A stretch of DNA of 64,000 nucleotides from positions 175,986 through 239,985 of the forward strand of contig NZ_LFBV01000001.1 in the NCBI RefSeq assembly GCF_001905345.1, written 5' to 3'. A program made the position numbers and the translations under genes. Of this stretch, positions 33,967 through 44,115 are shown in pieces (the stretch's first letter is position 1; each line of letters opens with the position of its first letter). The notes beneath the pieces are model-generated. The model was not told where the DNA came from. It saw only the letters and a program-made list of their open reading frames with translations, and ran no database searches. The stretch is from Streptomyces uncialis (lineage in GTDB: Bacteria > Actinomycetota > Actinomycetes > Streptomycetales > Streptomycetaceae).

Positions 33967-34544
33967 GGTACGAGCCGGCCGTCCGGCCGCTGCCCTTCCT
34001 GATGACCCCGGTCGACCGGGAGGCGCCCGAACGGGCCCGGCGGCTGCGGGCGCTGGGCCTCGGCAGCGCGCCCGACCCGGTGTTCGACCGGTTCGCGGAC
34101 CGGCTCGCCGAGGTCACCGGGGCCCCGTTCGCGCTCGTCAACTTCATCGACGAGCACGAGCAGTTCCTGTCCGGGCTGCACACCCCCGACGGCCGCTCGT
34201 CCCGGGCGCTCGGGGCCGCGCCCGGCCCGGAGGGCTCGGCCCCGGGCCGCCGGATGTCGCGCGACCGCGGCTTCTGCCCGTACGTCGTCGTCCGGCGCAA
34301 GGCCCTCGTCCTCGGGGACGTCCGCGACTATCCCCGGTTCGCCGGGAACCCCGTGGTCGACGACACCGGGGTGCGCTCGTACCTGGGCGCCCCGCTCATC
34401 GACCGGACGGGGATCGCGCTCGGCACCGTGAGCGTGGCGGACACCGAACCCCGCCCCTGGGGACGGCCCGGACTGGAGACCATCAAGGCCATGGCCGCGG
34501 AACTGGCGGACGAGATCCGCCACCGGGAGGACGGCCTGCTGTGA
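33963..34544 (+). CDS. GAF-domain protein of the conservon
   Basis: 193 residues forming one GAF domain (FDRFADRLAEVTGAPFALVN, FIDEHEQFLSGLH, then CPYVVVRRKALVLGDVRDYP and SYLGAPLIDRTGIALGTVSV). Conserved positions for ligand or haem contact cannot be judged. Conservons often carry a P450 as fifth gene; here that place is taken by this GAF sensor, linked by ATGA overlap to cvnD. It may sense a small molecule or redox state. Confidence 0.85.
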   Translation: MRYEPAVRPLPFLMTPVDREAPERARRLRALGLGSAPDPVFDRFADRLAEVTGAPFALVNFIDEHEQFLSGLHTPDGRSSRALGAAPGPEGSAPGRRMSRDRGFCPYVVVRRKALVLGDVRDYPRFAGNPVVDDTGVRSYLGAPLIDRTGIALGTVSVADTEPRPWGRPGLETIKAMAAELADEIRHREDGLL

Positions 34545-34854
34545 CCCGGGGCAGCCGGTCCCGCACCCCGTCGCCGCACGGCCCCCGGCAACCCCGTCTG
34601 AGCGGCTGCTCCGTCCCCCTGGCCTGGAGGGACTGTCCTTGAGGAGCCGGCCTGAAGGGACCGGCCTGAAGGAAACCTGCGAGGGCGCTTAAGAAATCCT
34701 CGATGGACCCCGGCCGCGCCGTACGGCAGATTCGTACCGTGTCGGCAGTCGAGGCCCGCAACCGCCCGCCCCTGCCGCCCCTCCACCCCGCACGGAACGG
34801 CGAAACCCCGCCGTGCCGTACCGGGGTGTGCGACGACGACAGGGAGCCGTGGCG

Positions 34855-35883
34855 ATGAAGGCACTGGTCAAGGACCGGGCGGAACCGGGGCTGCGGCTCA
34901 TGGACGTCCCCGAACCGGCCGTCGGTCCCGGCGATGTCCTCATCAAGGTCGAACGCACCGGGATCTGCGGCACCGACCTCCACATCCGGGCCTGGGACGG
35001 CTGGGCCCGGCGGACCATCAGCACCCCTCTCGTGCTCGGCCACGAGTTCGTCGGCGTGGTCGTACGGACCGGCCCCGACGTCCAGGACATCACCCCCGGC
35101 GACCGCGTCAGCGGCGAAGGACACCTCGTGTGCGGCAAGTGCCGCAACTGCCAGGCCGGTCGGCGCCATCTGTGCCGCGCCACGGTCGGCCTCGGGGTCG
35201 GCCGGGACGGCGCCTTCGCCGAGTACGTGGTCCTGCCCGCCGCGAACGTCTGGGTGCACCGGGTCCCCGTCGACCTCGATGTCGCCGCGATCTTCGACCC
35301 GTTCGGCAACGCCGTGCACACCGCCCTGTCGTTCCCGCTGGTCGGCGAGGACGTACTGATCACCGGGGCCGGACCCATCGGGCTGATGGCCGCCGCCGTC
35401 GCCCGGCACGCGGGCGCCCGCAATGTCGTCATCACCGACATCAGCGAGGAACGCCTCGAACTCGCCCGGAAGATCGGGGTCAGCCTCGCCCTGAACGTCG
35501 GCACGTCCACCATCGCCGACGGACAGCGGCAGCTCGGGCTGCGCGAGGGCTTCGACATCGGCCTGGAGATGTCCGGCCGCCCCGAGGCCATGCGCGACAT
35601 GATCGCCAACATGACCCACGGCGGCCGGATCGCCATGCTCGGCCTGCCCGCCGAGGAGTTCGCGGTCGACTGGTCCCGGATCGTCACCTCGATGATCACG
35701 GTCAAGGGCATCTACGGCCGTGAGATGTTCGAGACCTGGTACGCCATGTCCGTCCTGCTCGAAGGCGGGCTCGACCTCGCCCCGGTGATCACCGGCCGCT
35801 ACGGCTACCGCGACCACGAGGCGGCGTTCGAGGACGCCGCGAGCGGCCGCGGCGGCAAGATCATCCTCGACTGGACCGACTGA
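34855..35883 (+). CDS. tdh: L-threonine 3-dehydrogenase
   Basis: 342 residues from ATG 34855 with AGGGAG site. A zinc-dependent medium-chain dehydrogenase: catalytic zinc residues in GICGTDLHI and LGHEFVG, structural zinc [18 protein letters not shown]-binding GAGPIGLMA. It oxidises threonine to 2-amino-3-ketobutyrate. The product is the substrate of the next gene. The 310 bases upstream have no gene. Confidence 0.93.
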   Translation: MKALVKDRAEPGLRLMDVPEPAVGPGDVLIKVERTGICGTDLHIRAWDGWARRTISTPLVLGHEFVGVVVRTGPDVQDITPGDRVSGEGHLVCGKCRNCQAGRRHLCRATVGLGVGRDGAFAEYVVLPAANVWVHRVPVDLDVAAIFDPFGNAVHTALSFPLVGEDVLITGAGPIGLMAAAVARHAGARNVVITDISEERLELARKIGVSLALNVGTSTIADGQRQLGLREGFDIGLEMSGRPEAMRDMIANMTHGGRIAMLGLPAEEFAVDWSRIVTSMITVKGIYGREMFETWYAMSVLLEGGLDLAPVITGRYGYRDHEAAFEDAASGRGGKIILDWTD

Positions 35884-36029
35884 GCCCGCACCGCGCCCCC
35901 GCACCCTTCCCGCATCACCCCACCCCCACCCGCGCCCCCGCACCCGCTCACCCTCGAGCCGTCCCCGCGGCTTCCCCCGTACCCGAGCCATTGACCCGAG
36001 CTCACCGACCCGAAGGACTGGACCGGACC

Positions 36030-37259
36030 ATGTTCGACTCCGTGCGTGACGACCTGCGTGCCACCCTCGACGAGATCCGCGCCGCCGGACTGCACAAGCC
36101 CGAACGCGTCATCGGCACCCCGCAGTCCGCGACGGTGGGCGTCGTCGCGGGCGCCCGGCCCGGCGAGGACACCCCCGCCGTCCGCGAGGTGCTGAACTTC
36201 TGCGCCAACAACTACCTGGGTCTCGCGGATCACCCCGATGTCGTCGCCGCCGCCCACCGCGCGCTCGACCGCTGGGGCTACGGCATGGCCTCGGTCCGCT
36301 TCATCTGCGGCACCCAGGAGGTCCACAAGGAACTGGAGGCCAGGCTGTCGGCGTTCCTCGGCCAGGAGGACACGGTCCTGTACTCCTCCTGCTTCGACGC
36401 CAACGGCGGCGTCTTCGAGACCCTGCTCGGCCCGGAGGACGCCGTCATCTCCGACGCCCTCAACCACGCCTCCATCATCGACGGCATCCGGCTCTCCAAG
36501 GCCCGCCGCTTCCGCTACGCCAACCGCGACCTCGCCGACCTGGAGCAGCAGCTCAAGGACGCGTCCGACGCCCGGCGCCGACTGATCGTCACCGACGGCG
36601 TGTTCTCCATGGACGGCTACGTGGCACCCCTGGACGCCATCTGCGACCTCGCCGACCGCTACGACGCCATGGTCATGGTCGACGACTCGCACGCCGTCGG
36701 CTTCACCGGACCCGGTGGCCGCGGCACCCCCGCCCTGCACGGTGTCTCCGACCGCGTCGACATCATCACCGGCACCCTCGGCAAGGCACTCGGCGGAGCC
36801 TCCGGCGGCTATGTCGCCGCACGCGCCGAGATCGTCGCCCTGCTGCGCCAGCGCTCCCGCCCGTACCTCTTCTCCAACACACTCGCCCCCGTCATCGCCG
36901 CCGCCTCCCTCACGGTCCTCGACCTGCTGGAGTCCGCCGACGACCTGCGGACCCGGCTCGCCGACAACACCGCCCTGTTCCGCTCGCGGATGACGGCCGA
37001 GGGCTTCGACATCCTCGCCGGGGACCACCCCATCGTGCCCGTCATGATCGGGGACGCCGCCGAGGCCGCCCGTATCGCGGAACTGCTGCTCGACCGGGGC
37101 GTGTACGTGATCGGCTTCTCGTACCCGGTTGTCCCCCAGGGCCGCGCCCGCATCCGGGTCCAGCTCTCCGCGGCGCACTCGACCGAGGACGTCGACCACG
37201 CGGTCGACGCGTTCGTGGCCGCCCGCGCGGAGCTGGCGCGGGAGCGTTCGGCGGTCTGA
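36030..37259 (+). CDS. kbl: Glycine C-acetyltransferase (KBL)
   Basis: 409 residues from ATG 36030; TTG 35991 would add 13 residues with no benefit. A PLP alpha-oxoamine synthase: [32 protein letters not shown], and the PLP Lys in [15 protein letters not shown]. It cleaves 2-amino-3-ketobutyrate with CoA to glycine and acetyl-CoA, completing threonine breakdown with Tdh. Confidence 0.94.
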   Translation: MFDSVRDDLRATLDEIRAAGLHKPERVIGTPQSATVGVVAGARPGEDTPAVREVLNFCANNYLGLADHPDVVAAAHRALDRWGYGMASVRFICGTQEVHKELEARLSAFLGQEDTVLYSSCFDANGGVFETLLGPEDAVISDALNHASIIDGIRLSKARRFRYANRDLADLEQQLKDASDARRRLIVTDGVFSMDGYVAPLDAICDLADRYDAMVMVDDSHAVGFTGPGGRGTPALHGVSDRVDIITGTLGKALGGASGGYVAARAEIVALLRQRSRPYLFSNTLAPVIAAASLTVLDLLESADDLRTRLADNTALFRSRMTAEGFDILAGDHPIVPVMIGDAAEAARIAELLLDRGVYVIGFSYPVVPQGRARIRVQLSAAHSTEDVDHAVDAFVAARAELARERSAV

Positions 37260-37355
37260 GCCGTCCGGCGCCTGCCCCGGCTGCCGGCTGAGCTGTCCGT
37301 CGTCCGGGCCGGCCCTCGCTCCTGCGAGAATCACCTGTATGAGCGAGGCACGGAC

Positions 37356-38273
37356 ATGATCGAGGCGCGGCGGCTGCACATCCTGCGCGCGGTGGCAGAC
37401 CACCGGACGGTCACTGCCGCCGCGGCCGCGCTCTATCTGACCCCGTCCGCCGTGTCCCAGCAGCTCACCGCCCTGGAACAGGAGACCGGGCACCGGCTCG
37501 TCGACCGCGGCGCGCGGGGTGTCCGGCTCACCCCGGCGGGCGAGATCCTGCTGCGCCACACCCACGCCGTGCTCGCCCAGCTAGAACGCGCCGAGGCCGA
37601 ACTCGCCGCGTACGGCTCGGGCGCGGCGGGCACGGTCACCGTCGCCGCCTTCGCCACGGGGATCGGTCTGGTGGTCGCCCCCGCCCTCACCCGGCTCGCG
37701 GTGCTGGCCCCGGGGATCGGGGTCCGGGTCCAGGACGCCGAGGGCGACGCCAGCCTCACGATGGTCCTGGACCGGCAGGTCGACATCGCGGTGGCCGTCG
37801 AGTACCGGGGCGCCCCGGGCGCGGACGACCCCCGGCTGACCCGGCTGCCCCTCTACGTGGAGCCCTTCGACGCCGTGGTGCCCCTGGCCCACCGGCTCGC
37901 CGGCGCAGGGCGGATTCCGCTCGCGGAGCTGGCCAAGGACCCGTGGATCGGCCCTTATCCGGGCAACCCCTGCCATGACGTGGTGGTCCTGGCCTGCGAG
38001 CACGCGGGGTTCCAGCCCCGCCTTGAGCACCAGTCCGACGACTTCCGCGCGGTGGTCGCCCTCGCGTCGGCGGGCGCCGGGGTCGCCCTCGTGCCCCGCT
38101 CGGCGCTGCGCGGGACGGACCTCGGTGAGGTGGCCGTACGCCCGGTCGACGGGGCGGCGCCCACCCGCCGGGTGTTCGCCGCGGTGCGCTGCGGCGCGGA
38201 GGAGCATCCGCTGATCCGTCCGGTCCTGGCGGCCCTGGGCAGCGCGGCACCGGTGGACGAGACAGCCGGGTAG
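37356..38273 (+). CDS. LysR-family regulator
   Basis: 305 residues with an N-terminal winged HTH (LHILRAVADHRTVTAAAAAL, TPSAVSQQLTALEQETGHRL) and a LysR substrate-binding domain. It lies 96 bases after kbl on the same strand, the usual order in Streptomyces, so it may control the threonine genes or itself. A different target cannot be excluded. Confidence 0.92.
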   Translation: MIEARRLHILRAVADHRTVTAAAAALYLTPSAVSQQLTALEQETGHRLVDRGARGVRLTPAGEILLRHTHAVLAQLERAEAELAAYGSGAAGTVTVAAFATGIGLVVAPALTRLAVLAPGIGVRVQDAEGDASLTMVLDRQVDIAVAVEYRGAPGADDPRLTRLPLYVEPFDAVVPLAHRLAGAGRIPLAELAKDPWIGPYPGNPCHDVVVLACEHAGFQPRLEHQSDDFRAVVALASAGAGVALVPRSALRGTDLGEVAVRPVDGAAPTRRVFAAVRCGAEEHPLIRPVLAALGSAAPVDETAG

Positions 38274-38370
38274 GCGCGGCTGCGCGGCCGTATCGGTGAC
38301 GGTGGCGGTGACGGAGCGGGGCGGGGGCGTGATCGGGATCGGCGGGCCGGTGCCGGGCGCGGCAGCGTGC

Positions 38371-38465
38371 GGGCTGGACGTGCGGCCTGGACACACGACC
38401 CGGACACACGACCCGGACACACGGGCTGGACGTGCGGCCTGGACACACGGGCTGGACGTGCGGGC
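38371..38465 (+). repeat. Short tandem repeat
   Basis: Units GGGCTGGACGTGCGGCCTGG (two full copies and a partial third) alternate with ACCCGGACACACG units. It lies in the gap between the LysR and XRE-cupin genes and is not part of a convincing gene. Copy number probably varies between strains. Confidence 0.8.
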
Positions 38466-38540
38466 CGGATCGGCTCACGTGGCAGGCGATGGGCCGGCCC
38501 ATCGCCGGGTGAGGCGAAATCCGCTTTCCGGCGTCCCGCG

Positions 38541-38559
38541 TTCGGGATAAGATCCCGAA
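38541..38559 (+). promoter_or_regulatory. Perfect palindrome over -10 of the XRE-cupin gene
   Basis: TTCGGGATAAGATCCCGAA: two 8-base arms with AAG between. TAAGAT (38548-38553) inside it is a good -10, and the start codon ATG follows at 38561, so the mRNA would be leaderless. Bound protein would block the promoter; self-repression by the downstream HTH protein is likely. Confidence 0.75.
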
Positions 38560-38560
38560 T

Positions 38561-39202
38561 ATGAAACAAGCGTCCGGGTCTGGCGACCCCCAGACCGCTC
38601 CCGGCGTCCCCGAGACGGAGAGCACCCCCGGCATCCCGGACGGCGCCGACGACGTGGACGCCCGGCTCGCGACCCGGCTGGCCGAGCTCCGCGCCGAGCG
38701 CGGCTGGTCGCTCGGAGAGCTCGCCGAGCGCACCGGGATCAGCCGCTCCACCCTCTCGCGCGCCGAACGCGCCGAGATCAGCCCCACCGCCGCCCTGCTG
38801 AACCGGCTCTGCGCCGTCCACGGCCGCACGATGTCCCAGCTCCTCGGCGAGGTTGAGGCGCTGGCCCCGCAACTCGTCCGCGCCGACGACCAGGCCGTGT
38901 GGACCGACCCGGACTCCGGCTTCGTACGGCGTTCCGTCTCACCGCCCCAGCCGGGTTTCCGTGCCGAACTGGTCGAAGGGCGCCTCGACCCCGGCGCCGA
39001 CCTGCGCTACGACCGGCCGCCCGTGCCGGGGCTCGAACAGCATGTCTGGGTGCGGGAGGGAACGCTGGAGATCACCGTGCAGGGAACGGCCCACCGGCTG
39101 GGCCCGGGCGACTGTCTGCGGTTCCGGGTACGGGGAGCGACCCGCTTCACCTGCCCCGGACCGGGCGCCGCGCGCTACACGCTGGTGGTGGTGCTGCCAT
39201 GA
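38561..39202 (+). CDS. XRE-family regulator with cupin domain
   Basis: 213 residues. After a 30-residue disordered start comes an HTH_3 domain (RLAELRAERGWSLGELAERT, GISRSTLSRAERAEISPTAA) and a C-terminal cupin (RLDPGADLRYDRPPVPGLEQ, HVWVREGTLEITVQGTAHRL, GPGDCLRFR). This type often senses a small molecule and represses its own operon. It is coupled by ATGA to a GNAT gene. A palindrome overlaps its promoter. Confidence 0.92.
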   Translation: MKQASGSGDPQTAPGVPETESTPGIPDGADDVDARLATRLAELRAERGWSLGELAERTGISRSTLSRAERAEISPTAALLNRLCAVHGRTMSQLLGEVEALAPQLVRADDQAVWTDPDSGFVRRSVSPPQPGFRAELVEGRLDPGADLRYDRPPVPGLEQHVWVREGTLEITVQGTAHRLGPGDCLRFRVRGATRFTCPGPGAARYTLVVVLP

Positions 39203-39870
39203 CGGGTGGTCGTACCGCCGTGACCGCGGACGTGAGCCGGCTGCGCACCGGCGGCGAACTCCTCGCCGCCGCCGGTCCGCTCGCGGACCTCCTGCTGGAC
39301 ACCGTCCACGCGGGCGCCTCACTGGGCTTCCTGGAGTCGCTGGACCGTACGGACGCCGCCGAGTTCTGGCGCGACCAGGTGTCCGCCGTCGATTCCGGAC
39401 TGCTCGCCGTCTGGATGGCCCGGGACGCCGGAGGGGTGACCGGCACGATCGGTGTCCGGTTCGGTGACAAACCCAACGGCCGACACCGTGCGGAGATCGT
39501 GAAACTGATGGTTCATCGCCGCGCCCGGGGCCAGGGCCTCGGCCGTGCGTTGCTCACAGCCGCGGAGGAGGGCGCCACTCGGCGCGGGACCCGGCTGCTC
39601 CACCTCGACACGGAGACCGGCAGCCCGGCCGAGCGCCTGTACCGCGCGGCGGGTTGGGAGCGCGCCGGCACCATCCCCGACTACGCGGCCGACCCGTACG
39701 GGAAGCTGCACCCGACGACGCTGTACTACAAGCGGACCGGCGCGGCGGGCGTGGGCGGGGGAGCGGAAGCGATCGCGGCATCAGCGGGGGCGGGGGCGGC
39801 CGTGGGTGGTACGGACCCCGGTGCACCGCGGGGAGGGTCCGGCGCACGGACGGGCGCTCCGTACGCGTAG
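39199..39870 (+). CDS. GNAT-family acetyltransferase
   Basis: 223 residues from ATG 39199. GNAT core: VKLMVHRRARGQGLGRALLT with the acetyl-CoA loop RxxGxG, and ERLYRAAGWERAGTIPDYA. The C-terminal 40 residues are Gly/Ala-rich and disordered. It forms an operon with the XRE-cupin regulator, as in detoxifying acetyltransferase pairs. Substrate unknown. Confidence 0.9.
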   Translation: MTGGRTAVTADVSRLRTGGELLAAAGPLADLLLDTVHAGASLGFLESLDRTDAAEFWRDQVSAVDSGLLAVWMARDAGGVTGTIGVRFGDKPNGRHRAEIVKLMVHRRARGQGLGRALLTAAEEGATRRGTRLLHLDTETGSPAERLYRAAGWERAGTIPDYAADPYGKLHPTTLYYKRTGAAGVGGGAEAIAASAGAGAAVGGTDPGAPRGGSGARTGAPYA

Positions 39871-39950
39871 CGTCCCCGCCCCGCACCGCGCCCGGCGGTC
39901 GGCCGACGCCCGGAGAGCGATTGTCAGTGCTGTTGGTTACGGTTCTTCGC

Positions 39951-40307
39951 ATGCCGGACGCTGATGATGTACGCCGTATCGCCCTCTCCTTCCCGGACAC
40001 CACGGAGAAGACCGCCTGGAGCATGCCCACGTTCCGGGTCGCGGGCAAGATGTTCGCCACCCTCCCGGAGAAGGAGACCTCCATGGCCGTGCGCTGCCCC
40101 AAGGCCGAGCGGGACGAACTGGTGCTGGCCGAGCCCGGGAAGTTCTGGGTCGCGGACCATGAGGCGTTCTCCGCCTGGGTCCGGGTGCGGCTGTCCGCCC
40201 TGGAGGACGACGGTGAACTGACGGACATCCTCGCCGACTCCTGGCGGCAGGCCGCTCCGCACCGCCTGCTGGAGGCCCACCCCGGTCTGGGCCTCGCCTC
40301 GCAGTGA
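39951..40307 (+). CDS. MmcQ/YjbR-family protein
   Basis: 118 residues from ATG 39951. Family features: DVRRIALSFPDTTEKTAWSM, PTFRVAGKMFATLPE, then FWVADHEAFSAWVRVRL. The fold is CyaY-like and probably binds DNA; no definite role is known. It stands alone on the plus strand. Confidence 0.87.
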   Translation: MPDADDVRRIALSFPDTTEKTAWSMPTFRVAGKMFATLPEKETSMAVRCPKAERDELVLAEPGKFWVADHEAFSAWVRVRLSALEDDGELTDILADSWRQAAPHRLLEAHPGLGLASQ

Positions 40308-40452
40308 GGGAAATCGCTTTCGGCGGGGCGGGTCCGGCTGCGATGATCGTGTGAGGGGGTCGGGGGGCTCCGCGTGTTGTCAGGGGACCGACGGATCGGG
40401 GGAGCCGGGCCGTGCCCATCGGGCAGGTCCGGGGGGAGGGGTGCGGGCAGCG

Positions 40453-42069
40453 ATGTCCGGAGTATCTGCGGTAAGGCCCATGGGCGGTCGGGTGCCTCGG
40501 GCGTCATGGGTGTCACGGGCGGACGGCGACGGGACGGCCCGTCGGGGCCGAACCGGCGGCTCCCCAGGGCGGCTTGCCGGCGGTAGCCGGTCCGGTCGGC
40601 CACGACTGCTCGGCGGACGCGGCGCGGCCGGTGGCCCGGGACGCCGGGGCGGTCCGCTGTCCGGCAAGGGGCGCCACGGCGGCCCCAGCATCTGGTCCTT
40701 GAACTTCGGTCTGTTCTTCACCGCCCGTGCCGTCGCCAAACTCGGCGACACCATGCTTCCGGTCGCCCTCGCGGCCGGCCTCCTCCAGCACGGGTACGGC
40801 ACGGGCGCGGTCGGGCTCGCGATGGGGTCGTCCGTCGGCTGCTTCGCCGCGCTGGTCATCTTCGGCGGGGTGTTCGCGGACCGTTTCAGCACCCGGCTGC
40901 TGATGATCGGCTCCGATGTCGTCCGTCTCGTCTCCCAGGCACTGGCAGCCGGCCTCTTCTTCGCCGGGCATGTCGTGCTCTGGCAGATATGTGTGATCGG
41001 CGCGGTGAACGGCGCCGCGTCCGCGATCTTCCAGCCCGGCGTCGCCAGTACGGTGCCCCGGCTGGCCTCCGACGTCCAGGCGGCGAACGGCGCGATCCGG
41101 GTCGCCGAGTCCGTGGCCCATCTCGCGGGCCCCGCCCTCGCGGGACTGCTCGTCGCGTTCTCCTCGGCGGGCGGTGTCTTCGTCGCGCACGCCGGGACCT
41201 ACGCGCTCAGCGCGGCATGCCTGCTCCTCCTGCGGATACCGGGCCCCGATCCCGCCGACCGTGCCCGTACCTCGGGCTTCCGCAGCGATCTGGTCGAGGG
41301 CTGGCGGGAGTTCCGGGCCCGCACCTGGCTGTGGGGCGTCATCGCCATCTGGTGCGTCTACATGATCACCGTGGCGGGACCGGCCGTGCCCCTGGTGGCC
41401 ACCGAGGTGATCCAGGACCACGGCCCCCGCGCGTACGGCCTGGTGAGCTCCGCCCTCGGCGCCGGAACGGTGATCGGCGGGCTGCTCGCCCTGCGGCTGC
41501 GGCCCCGGCACATGCTCCGGGCCGGAAGCATCGCGCTGTTCGCCTTCGCCGCCCACCCGGCGACGGTCGGCGCGAACCTCGGGGTCGGCGCCATGTGCGC
41601 CGGAGCCGTCGTCGCGGGCACGGGGCTGTCGTTCTGGGGCGTGATGTGGGCGACCAGCGTGCAGACCCAGGTCCAGCCCGATGTGCTGAACCGCATCCAC
41701 GCGTACGACGTCGCCGGTTCCCTCGCCATGGTGCCCGTCGGGCAGGCCCTCGCCGGTCCCGCTGCCTCCGCCCAGGGCGGAGGAGCGGACGCGGTGCTGC
41801 TCTTCGGCGGAGGCATGGCCCTGCTCGTCCCCGTCGCGCTGCTGTCGGTACCCGCGATCCGCGGGCTGATACGCGCCGATCCGGCACCGGGTCCGGTCAC
41901 CTCGGGCGGCCCGGTCGCCCCGCTGGGCCCGGTCGACCCCGCCGCGGCGGCCACCGGCACACCCGGCACGGCAACGGACCGGTCGGCCGCCGCGTGCGGG
42001 ACGCCCGGGGGCGACAGCAAGTGGGACAAGAGCCCGGCGGACGGCTGCCCCCCGGACCGCGACCGATAA
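40453..42069 (+). CDS. MFS transporter
   Basis: 538 residues from ATG 40453; a later ATG at 40480 is possible. A 75-residue basic N-terminus precedes twelve hydrophobic segments starting near LNFGLFFTARAVAKLGDTML. The loop GVFADRFSTRLLMIGSD matches motif A of major facilitator exporters (DRxxxR type). Related to the enterobactin/macrolide exporter group. The C-terminal tail is polar and disordered. Substrate unknown. Confidence 0.88.
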   Translation: MSGVSAVRPMGGRVPRASWVSRADGDGTARRGRTGGSPGRLAGGSRSGRPRLLGGRGAAGGPGRRGGPLSGKGRHGGPSIWSLNFGLFFTARAVAKLGDTMLPVALAAGLLQHGYGTGAVGLAMGSSVGCFAALVIFGGVFADRFSTRLLMIGSDVVRLVSQALAAGLFFAGHVVLWQICVIGAVNGAASAIFQPGVASTVPRLASDVQAANGAIRVAESVAHLAGPALAGLLVAFSSAGGVFVAHAGTYALSAACLLLLRIPGPDPADRARTSGFRSDLVEGWREFRARTWLWGVIAIWCVYMITVAGPAVPLVATEVIQDHGPRAYGLVSSALGAGTVIGGLLALRLRPRHMLRAGSIALFAFAAHPATVGANLGVGAMCAGAVVAGTGLSFWGVMWATSVQTQVQPDVLNRIHAYDVAGSLAMVPVGQALAGPAASAQGGGADAVLLFGGGMALLVPVALLSVPAIRGLIRADPAPGPVTSGGPVAPLGPVDPAAAATGTPGTATDRSAAACGTPGGDSKWDKSPADGCPPDRDR

Positions 42070-42195
42070 GCCCCGGACATGACCGGTAAGGCCCCGCACC
42101 GCGACCGGTCGGAGCCGGTCCAAGAGGCCGCCCCGCGCGGTACGAACCCGTACGACCCGTACGAAGCCGTACGACCTGTGCCCGGCGGCCGGATC

Positions 42196-43152
42196 TCAGT
42201 CCCGTACGGAATCTCCGCCGGAACCTTCACCGGACCCGCCGGTGCCGAGGAATCCGGAGATCCGCTCGCGCAGGGAGCGGGCGTCCAGCCCGTGCGCGGC
42301 CACATGCTCCTCGATCGTGCCGTAGCGGCGCAGCTCACGGCGGCCCACGCCCAGCCCGAGCACCCGGTGCGGCACCTCCACCAGGGCCTCGGCCACGGCG
42401 GCGGTCGAGGTTCCCGCCAGATACGGCTCCACGACCACGACGTCCGGGGTCCCCGTCCCACCGGTGGCGGCCAGCGCGGCCCGGTGCAGGGTCCGCGCGT
42501 CGAAGGGGCGCACGGTCGTGGCGTACAGCACCGTGACGTCCAGGCCCTCCGTGGCCGCCAGGACGTGGTCCAGCATGGTGCCGACGGCGAGCACCACACC
42601 CCGGCCGCCCTCCCGCACGAGGTGGAACCCCCGTCCGTCCACGGGGAACGCCGCCGCGTTGGACTGGACCGACAGCCGTACATAGACCTTGTCGTCGCCC
42701 GCGGCGACGGCGTGCCTGAGCAGGGTCTCGGCTTCGTCGGGGTGGCCGGGGACGTGCACGGTCCAGCCGTCGAGGGTGTCCATCAGCGCGACATCCCCGG
42801 GTGACATATGGGTGAACCCCCCGGACGGCCAGTCGAAGGAGCCCGCCGCGCTGACCAGCACGCCCCCCACACCCTGGTGCCCGAAGTCCAGCTTGACCTG
42901 CTCGAACGGCCGCTCCACCAGGAAGCTCGCGAAGGTGTGGACGACGGGCCGCAGCCCGGCCAGCGCCAGTCCCGCGCCCGTGCCGATGAGGAGCTGTTCG
43001 CGAATCCCGACGTCGATCACCCGGTCCGGGTGGCGGCGGGCGGCCTCCACGAAGCCGTCCACCCCGATCGCGGCGAGGACGACCGCGACCCTGGGGTCCT
43101 CGTCCAGCAGTGCGGAGACGACCGGGGCGAAGCGGTCACGCATCGTGTCCAT
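42196..43152 (-). CDS. Transketolase, C-terminal subunit
   Basis: 318 residues covering the pyrimidine-binding and C-terminal domains (VDVGIREQLLIGTGAGLALA, LRPVVHTFASFLVERPFEQV, then GFTHMSPGDVALM). The Glu in GIREQ activates the cofactor. It is 20 bases after the N-terminal subunit gene, and the two form a split transketolase. The substrate pair is not known; such pairs occur in sugar and secondary metabolism. Confidence 0.9.
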   Translation of the reverse strand: MDTMRDRFAPVVSALLDEDPRVAVVLAAIGVDGFVEAARRHPDRVIDVGIREQLLIGTGAGLALAGLRPVVHTFASFLVERPFEQVKLDFGHQGVGGVLVSAAGSFDWPSGGFTHMSPGDVALMDTLDGWTVHVPGHPDEAETLLRHAVAAGDDKVYVRLSVQSNAAAFPVDGRGFHLVREGGRGVVLAVGTMLDHVLAATEGLDVTVLYATTVRPFDARTLHRAALAATGGTGTPDVVVVEPYLAGTSTAAVAEALVEVPHRVLGLGVGRRELRRYGTIEEHVAAHGLDARSLRERISGFLGTGGSGEGSGGDSVRD

Positions 43153-43172
43153 CAGAATGATCCTTTCCGTGC

Positions 43173-43895
43173 TCAGCTGCGGGGGTCGACGCGGGCGATC
43201 ACCGCGTGCGGGCGCCCGGGGTGCGGGGCGGTGAAAGCGGCGTACAGGGCCTCGTGATCACGGCCGTCGACGGTCACCGCCGACCACCCTCCGGCCTCGA
43301 AGCGGGCGGCGATCCCGCCGGGACGGCCGTACCTGGCGGACGCGTTGTCGATCACCACGGTGTGCAGCCGGTCGAGCCCGGCGGGGCCCGCGAAGGCGAT
43401 CGCCTCGTGGTTGCTGCCCTCGTCCAGCTCCGCGTCCCCGACCAGTACCCAGACCGCGGGGTCCGTCAGCCCCCGTGCCCGCAGCCCGAGCGCGGTGCCC
43501 ACCGCGAGCGGCAGGCCGTGCCCCAGTGATCCGCTGCCGATCTCGGCACCGGGCACCAGCATCCGGTCCGGATGATGGCCGAGCGGCGAGTCGTACGCGC
43601 CGAACCCGGGCAGCCACTCCACGGGCACGAACCCCTTCGCCGCCAGTACCGCGTAGTACGCCATGGGCCCGTGCCCCTTCGACAGCAGGAAGCGGTCCCG
43701 CTCCGGTGCGTCGGCGGTCGCGGGGGAGACCCGCAGCACCCGGTCGTACAGCACCCACAGGGCGTCCAGTGTGGAGGTGGCGGCCGGACCGTGCTTCTCG
43801 TCCCCGGTTTGCAGCCCCATGAGCCGGTCGAGGTCCCCGAATCCGTAACCGTCCCCGGCCGTGTCGCGCCCCTCGGCGCCCGTCGCAGTCGTCAT
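43173..43895 (-). CDS. Transketolase, N-terminal (TPP-binding) subunit
   Basis: 240 residues from ATG 43895; TTG 43916 is an alternative. TPP-diphosphate motif: GDAELDEGSNHEAIAFAG ... VVIDN, plus FLLSKGHGPMAYYAVLA and GSLGHGLPLAVG. It binds thiamine diphosphate and magnesium and works with the C-terminal subunit. It is divergent from the tRNA gene. Confidence 0.92.
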   Translation of the reverse strand: MTTATGAEGRDTAGDGYGFGDLDRLMGLQTGDEKHGPAATSTLDALWVLYDRVLRVSPATADAPERDRFLLSKGHGPMAYYAVLAAKGFVPVEWLPGFGAYDSPLGHHPDRMLVPGAEIGSGSLGHGLPLAVGTALGLRARGLTDPAVWVLVGDAELDEGSNHEAIAFAGPAGLDRLHTVVIDNASARYGRPGGIAARFEAGGWSAVTVDGRDHEALYAAFTAPHPGRPHAVIARVDPRS

Positions 43896-44020
43896 ACCGA
43901 CACCATGCAACCTCAAGAGCGCTTGGGGTCAAGCGGAAAAGGAGTGCGCGACCACGCTCCGGAGTGCGGTATTGTTTCCCTGCGCGTTCAGCCAGGGGAA
44001 ACCCCAGGTCAGACGAGCAG

Positions 44021-44094
<74 letters not shown>

Positions 44095-44115
44095 CTTGCA
44101 TCTACGCAGGTCGCA

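Noticed and set aside
38371..38465. CRISPR-like array
   Set aside because: The units are short, adjacent and lack unique spacers; no cas genes are near. The nuclease at 6687 is Cas4-like only in fold and belongs to the phage operon.
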